Shown here one piece after another: positions 58,600-64,000 of a DNA stretch of 64,000 bases (the stretch's first letter is position 1; the number at the start of each line of letters is the position of its first letter). The stretch is from NCBI GenBank assembly GCA_003508835.1, contig PUFA01000062.1:3386001-3450000 (forward strand). Direction: 5' to 3'. This DNA comes from Eonycteris spelaea. Its lineage: Eukaryota; Chordata; Mammalia; Chiroptera; Pteropodidae. Below the pieces are notes generated by a model, which was given only the letters and a program-made list of their open reading frames with translations, was not told the origin of the DNA and ran no database searches. Both the position numbers and the translations under genes were made by a program.

Positions 58600-61500
58600 C
58601 ATAAAACTAGACAAAATAGAGACCAGGGTGGGATCTTTCTCTCTGTAAGCAGGCCTCCGCTTTGTCTAGGGGGGAAGAACATCTTTTTTTCTATATGAGG
58701 CTGTTTTCCTGGTTTACAAACTTTTTACCTAAATAAGGTTTTGTTTTTGTTTTTGTTTTTTTTACCACACCCTAGATTGGAAACTCCTGTTGGCAGTGGA
58801 TTGGTGGCAATGACCTTTTGTTAACAACTAGTATAATTAAGCAGAGCTTGAAATGCCAAATAGATAGAAGGGGTTGTTTTCTGGAATTGAACCAGCAGAG
58901 CACTGAGAAAGTTAAAATTGTGGTGAATGCAACTTTCTGAAATGTGGAATAACTTTTGATAATAGAAACTGCACTGGCATTTCCTTTATGTGAGTTATCT
59001 ATGCAGAAATAATAGCCATGATTTTCATTGCCTTTTCATGAGTGCTAAGATGCAGAACCTTTGTGAGAAGCTCTTAGATATGTCTGCCTGAGTACAGAAT
59101 TACTGCCAAAGAAGCTACACTATAACAGTAAACCAGGAATGCTCAAACTACACAGTATTCTATTTTTTAAAGGTCATTTGTTTTAAATGAATTATATGTG
59201 AACATGGCATATGCACATGCTCTGCTCAGAGACAAATGGACTTTTTTTTATAGCGTCAGAAATTGTGGACTGTAGATATCCAGGGGCATAGTTGAACACA
59301 ATATTTTAAGAGGATCAGAAAAAGATGAAACTAGAAAAAATCATATATAGCTATATTCCTTGGTGTAAAATAATTGCATGATGTATGTTAAGAGAAGCAT
59401 TATAGTCTATATGATAATGCCTAAATGCTATTTCATAGAAGAAGTAAGGCTTCGAATGGCTGATCCCTTCGAAATGTAAACCAAACAACTTCTCTTCTCA
59501 GAGCTGGAGGTGAATCCTCATTACTTACTAGTTCAACAGACCTCCATAAAAGGATACTAAACCAACTTCTAACCCTTTTACTGAGAACCTTTGTTTTAAG
59601 TTATTAACTTTACTTTGAAATAATCATGTAAAGTTATTACTTTGTTCATTGTTGGCCTTAGGAGAAATTCTTACTTGTTAACTGACTGGATGGAAAAAAA
59701 AAATGAACCATTATAACTCAATATTGATCTTACCTAGGCAGGTTTAACAACTTTTATTACAATATTTACTTATGTGTACATCTCTCCTATTTGTTGTAAT
59801 GTTTTTTAAGAAAGAGTTGGTAACCTGTTCATTCTGTTCTGCTCTGCTATTATTGGCATAGTGCTTTGTACTGTAATAAATGGCTTTGAACATGTGGATA
59901 TAAATACATTTGTTTGAATATAATTCAGGCATTCCTGTTGGTATAGAAACATATAAAAATGTGATGAAATGTTAAATACAGTTAGTTAATCACCATTTTT
60001 GTGAATCGTTTAAGCAAAATTCAACTAAAAATGACATTATTAAAGTTATTTTGAAACTTCAGATATCATTTTTATAAATTTAATACTTTTCATAAATTCT
60101 TTGTTTCCTAAACACTTTTGTTTAAAAGTCACTTAAGTTTATTATAATATGTAGTTTATTAATTTCTAAGAAAAAAAAGAATTTAGGAGCAGATACTTCA
60201 GAAGTTAAGAGGTGACCGATAATTAAAATGATAGTCTATTACTTAGGTGAGATTCTGCATAACATGTTCTGATTTTCCATATCTCTTCTCAGATTTCTCC
60301 AATAGTCTAATTTCAATTTTACATGTTCCCATACTGTCATTTGGAATTTATTGAGTACATATACTTTGTTAAAATGAATAATCCCAAAGAACATCCAAAC
60401 ATTTCTTTCACTCTACATAGCTATCAGCTTAAATCTAAATGATTTTCTTTTATAGGCATGCTATTCAACAAAAAGTTTAATGCTCACATTTTTTCTATGG
60501 TATATTTTCCAGTTGATAATATAAGGAAGTTTAAAGACCACATACAATTTGGAGTTTGATAATAGTGTTTTACCATTCAATGCTACGGCATCAAAGAGTC
60601 AAAGGAAAGATACACAATCTCAAATTATATTAAATGACTAGATAGTAGAAGAAACTACATTTTACTTCTTAAGGCTCCATAAGGAAATTGTGAAACATCA
60701 AGAGAGTAAGGATAATAACTCTAATGAGTAACGGAAGCTTTATGTGTATGGTAGAGGTAAAAAAGTACTTTTAGAATAAAAAAAACTTTAAAAATTTATA
60801 GTGTGTGAATATATGTGTATATGCTCTTATGAGGGACAAAGAAGAAGCAAACAAAAAAGCTAGTTAAAATTTTTCTGAAGTGCTTCGTAATTAAAAAAAT
60901 GTGTTGTAAATCTAAGTCATTTTAAGCTCAGCCAACACTCAGCTTTTTATAAGGAAAGAATAGGATGTGAGGTTTTAAAATTAGAAGGCTGTGGTTAAGT
61001 AGGTCCACGTCCTACAGGTGGCTAAATTTAAGAAAATTCTGTTCCAGTCTTTCATATAAAGCCCAATAGTTAAAGAATATTTTCTCTCTTACTGACTCTC
61101 CTTTGTCCACATACTTATTCATTAATTTTTTTTTCCCCAGAAGTTAAATTTCAGTGTATTCTTTGGAGAACTTGGAATATGAGCATTATGCATGGTAAGA
61201 GATGATAAATTATCTTGTTAAGTGACCCCCTTTTTGATAAATTAACTCATGTTGGTAAGTAAACAGTGAGTCTATTTTTTCTTCTTTTGAAGCCATTGTG
61301 ATAGCCAAAACCAGAAGGAGCCCATTGTCACCTAGCAATCAATTTCAAATGTTTGTGAGAGAGTGATGAGAGAAACTACACGCCAATTGGACTCCTCAGG
61401 ACAGCCTCAACAGTGCAGTTTCTTGTCTTTATTCAGCTCTCTTAAGTTAATTTTTCTTAAAACTAGAAAAGAGTTCAGAAAACCTAAATATATTTCATTC

Positions 61501-61869
61501 CTATTTATGCATTAACTCCAGAGCAGGACTATAATTTCTTCTACAGAGAACTGGTATTTTTAAGGAGTGGATATTTCCATGCAATTTCTTTGAAGTGAAC
61601 ATTTCTTCATGATTACTTTCTCCATTGTTTCATTGCACTAATTTTGTTTCTGAATTCTCTAACCTTCTATGCATTAAAAAATCTGATTGATTTGCTTTCA
61701 TCTTTGACTGTTTTTTCAATCCTACAATTTCTTTTCAATACGGCAGCATCAATGATACTTAAAACATAGGAAAGATCGTATTACTGGTCTGCGAAAAAAT
61801 CCCAATGTCATCCCATAAAAGAATCTGGAAGACCCTATGATTATTAATATTATTTTGATATTGATATTT
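58600..61869. other. Gene-free AT-rich stretch
   Basis: No gene is seen over this long stretch. T-rich runs lie near 58741-58762, and the segment 61280-61420 is less AT-rich and unassigned. Short frames (59744-59932) lack domains. Confidence 0.4.
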
Positions 61870-63120
61870 AGAATTAATCAAGGCTTCCTTTTTTGGCCAC
61901 TACATGATCACTTTCTGAAATAACATCTGTGCTTAAAAGAATGTGTATTTTGTATCTATTGAATGTAATACATATGTATTAGACCAAGATTGTTGATTGT
62001 ATTGTTTAAACCTACATCTTTGCTAATGTTCTATGTGTTTGATCAATCAATTTCAGAGAGAAGCATGTGAAAATCTCCTGAGGTGTGGATTTTTCAGTCT
62101 CTTCTTGTTTTAGATTTTTGCCTTAAAGAATTGAAATTGTATTTTTAGACATTTTCATATTTATGATTATTATATCCTTTGAGATCACTGTTTCTTTCTC
62201 AATGAATAATTCCACTTTTTCTATTATTTTTGTCTTTTATTAATATCTATCAAATATTATTTTGATAAATTTGTATTATCTTTCTTCCTCATCATTTTAT
62301 GTTAACATTTCTGAATCATTGTGTTTTAAATTTGTCTTTGGTAAATACAGTGATATTGCAGGTAATCCAATCTCAGAATCTCTACTTCAGTAGGTTAGTT
62401 TAATTGATTCTTATTAATTATAATTGCTAATGTGTTTGATTATAATACCATCATTTTATATTATATTTTTCCTGAAATTTGATTGATTGTTGTTTTTACC
62501 TCTCTTTCTTTTTGTGAATTTGTCTCCTCCACCTCATGCATATGATTTTGAAGTTTAAACAATCTATATTTATACATTCTGTATCTACTTATACATTTAA
62601 TTGAAGTATCTAAAATTATATCTTAAAATTAATTATCTTAAAATTAATATCTCAATCTTCCTATAGATTTATTACTTTGTTTATTCACTTAAACATTTTT
62701 ATAATACTTATTTTAATCTCATTTTCAGATTGCCCTATTATTTTGAGTGTGAGAGTTCTTGTTTTTCGAAACTAATGATTCTCTCATGATCTCTCTTGCC
62801 GTTTAAAATTTTTAAGTTCTTCAGTGAAAATTGTCAACCTGCAGGAGTCCTGTGCATGACTTAGGTAATAGAGGCAACGATTTCCCCCCGAAGTGTATTT
62901 CTGTCATATTCTTACAGGTTTAATTGGTTATTGACCTTTTGTTTGTTTGTTTGTTTGTTTCTTGACACAGGTTTCTCTACCTTATGAGTAATTATGAATT
63001 CAGGTTCCACACTTTTTGTGCAGGGTGGATATTCTTTTTCAATTCATAGCCCATAATATGTGGCTGACATTTCTGTGTTCCATTTCCAGGCCAATGTGTG
63101 TGTGTTTTTTTTTTTTTCTA
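61870..63120 (-). repeat. LINE (L1/HAL1-like) sequence, antisense
   Basis: T-rich plus-strand text with 'ttaaaagaatgtgtattttg', 'tgttctatgtgtttgatcaa', 'ctcctgaggtgtggattttt' and 'tctcatgatctctcttgccg' resembles antisense LINE ORF2 DNA of the L1/HAL1 type. It is highly decayed and its edges are uncertain. A TTTG repeat (62938-62961) and a T run (63101-63117) lie within it. Confidence 0.4.
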
Positions 63121-63362
63121 GTTCATGAACTCTAATTCTCTTTTCATGGAAGAGATGACTTCTTTCTGGTTTCTGGATTTGTGCATAAACTCTAGCTTCT
63201 AAGTTCTGTCTTCTTTGTGCAAGATTTGTAGTGTTGGGTCTAATCCTTTCTGATTCATGAAAACCAAAGCCTCTATTTATATATGTGGTACTGAAATCCT
63301 GTGTACATAATCTTGTGTAGTTTGGAATGCATATGTTTCTGTTTTTATTCTCTAGATGCCAT

Positions 63363-63455
63363 GTATTCATTCATTCATTCATCATCCATCCATCCATCCA
63401 TCCATCCACCCATCCATCTGTCTCTCTATCCATCATCTATCTATCTACCTATCTT
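63363..63455. repeat. Tetranucleotide microsatellite (ATTC/CATC/CTAT)
   Basis: ATTC units are followed by about seven CATC units (with one CACC) and then diverged CTAT units. An overlapping 111-codon frame (63301-63636) reads Ser/Ile/His/Pro repeats and is not a gene. Confidence 0.9.
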
Positions 63456-63752
63456 CTGTGGTATTGATCATTATTGGCATTTCGTAAGCAAGCTACAAAT
63501 CCTGATTTTCTTATTCTTGCCTCAAATAATTATACTTTATTTTTCATTATACACATTTAAACATTTTTCTATCTATATCTCATTTAACGCTTTTTTTTTG
63601 AAGGCAAAATATTTTAACTTTTTAAAAAAATTTTAAGACTCTTCTATTTATTTACAAAGGATGTTGGTACTTATTATTACGGTTGGTTTTTAAATTTACA
63701 GCCACAAGTATTCTGGTGAATTCCAGATGATTAGGAAGAGAGCACAGACACT
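63456..63752. other. Gene-free AT-rich stretch
   Basis: No gene is seen; T-rich runs occur at 63591-63599. Confidence 0.4.
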
Positions 63753-63794
63753 CGTGCATGCGCACACATGTGCGCGTATACACACACACACACA
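63753..63794. repeat. Alternating purine-pyrimidine tract, 42 bp
   Basis: Purine and pyrimidine alternate without a break for 42 bp, with CG and CGCG-type steps at the start and CA repeats at the end. It is a strong Z-DNA candidate on sequence grounds. Confidence 0.9.
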
Positions 63795-64000
63795 GTATAA
63801 GATTAAATGAAGTTCCAAACTTAATTAGATAAAGATAAATTCTTATTGAAGGTAATACATTACACAGAGCAAGAATTCATGGGCAAATCTTGCTTAAGCT
63901 TCCTTCTGGAGCAGTGACAGTGAGTTATAAAAGCCTGATCTGAGGTGCTCGGTTTTCACCCCTTTTTACTCACCATTTGGAATGACTTACAGTAACAAAC

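Noticed and set aside
63363..63455. Tandem repeat considered as a CRISPR-like array
   Set aside because: Units are 4 bp with no spacers; it is an ordinary microsatellite in eukaryotic DNA.
63301..63636. A 111-codon frame with Ser-Ile-His-Pro repeats
   Set aside because: It translates a CATC/ATTC microsatellite.
1..64000. Search by eye for tRNA, U6, 7SK, Y RNA and 5S genes or pseudogenes
   Set aside because: No start sequences or box motifs of these RNAs were recognised on the plus strand, and the minus strand was scanned less thoroughly. A covariance-model search would be needed to exclude them.

Overview
The window looks like AT-rich mammalian nuclear DNA from a gene desert or a very long intron. 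I find no intact protein-coding gene, no exon I would defend, no rRNA or tRNA gene, and no prokaryotic feature. The open frames present are short and mostly fall inside repeats or low-complexity DNA. The evidence for a placental mammal is the repeat content: MIR and L2 in both orientations, old L1 3' ends, MaLR (MLT1-type) LTRs, hAT-Charlie-like remnants and CA/TG microsatellites. I see no Alu, B1/B2, carnivore tRNA-Lys SINE, bovine SINE or horse ERE. The youngest-looking L1 3' end (near 43.0 kb) has the tail type I associate with Laurasiatheria, especially bats. A bat, possibly from a lineage with little recent SINE/L1 activity, is my best guess, but this is inference from memory of consensus sequences and not a search.

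Layout. 0-12 kb: old repeats (MIR, a plus MLT1 LTR at 3.1-3.6 kb, a long minus L2 at 3.9-4.5 kb, a minus MLT1-like LTR at 5.7-6.3 kb, an interleaved L2/MIR block at 6.9-7.8 kb), a unique conserved-looking block near 9.7-10.1 kb and a perfect 40-bp palindrome at 11.2 kb. 12-25 kb: L2 remnants, an L1 3' end at 13.9-14.5 kb, a unique candidate regulatory block at 19.6-20.0 kb and antisense L1 at 23.7-25.0 kb. 25-35 kb: MIR and L2 fragments, candidate unique blocks at 28.8-29.2 and 31.3-31.6 kb, and a TTTTA-rich tract. 35-44 kb: LINE-dense, with three plus-strand L1 3' segments and one minus-strand segment facing them. 44-49 kb: several MIRs, a perfect hairpin at 47.8 kb and a pyrimidine tract. 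49.95-50.9 kb: a GC-rich insert ending in a poly(A) on the minus strand, which I read as a processed retrocopy of an unidentified gene. 51-64 kb: MIRs, a hAT-like element at 53.9 kb, a coding-like CpG-bearing island at 55.7-56.0 kb, two LTR-like promoter modules (56.7-57.2 and 58.4-58.6 kb), antisense LINE DNA at 61.9-63.1 kb and long alternating purine-pyrimidine tracts.

There is no operon or pathway to describe. The points most worth checking are the 50-kb retrocopy, the 55.8-kb coding-like island, the four-CCAAT-box module at 58.4 kb, the two perfect inverted repeats, and the unique blocks that could be conserved enhancers.
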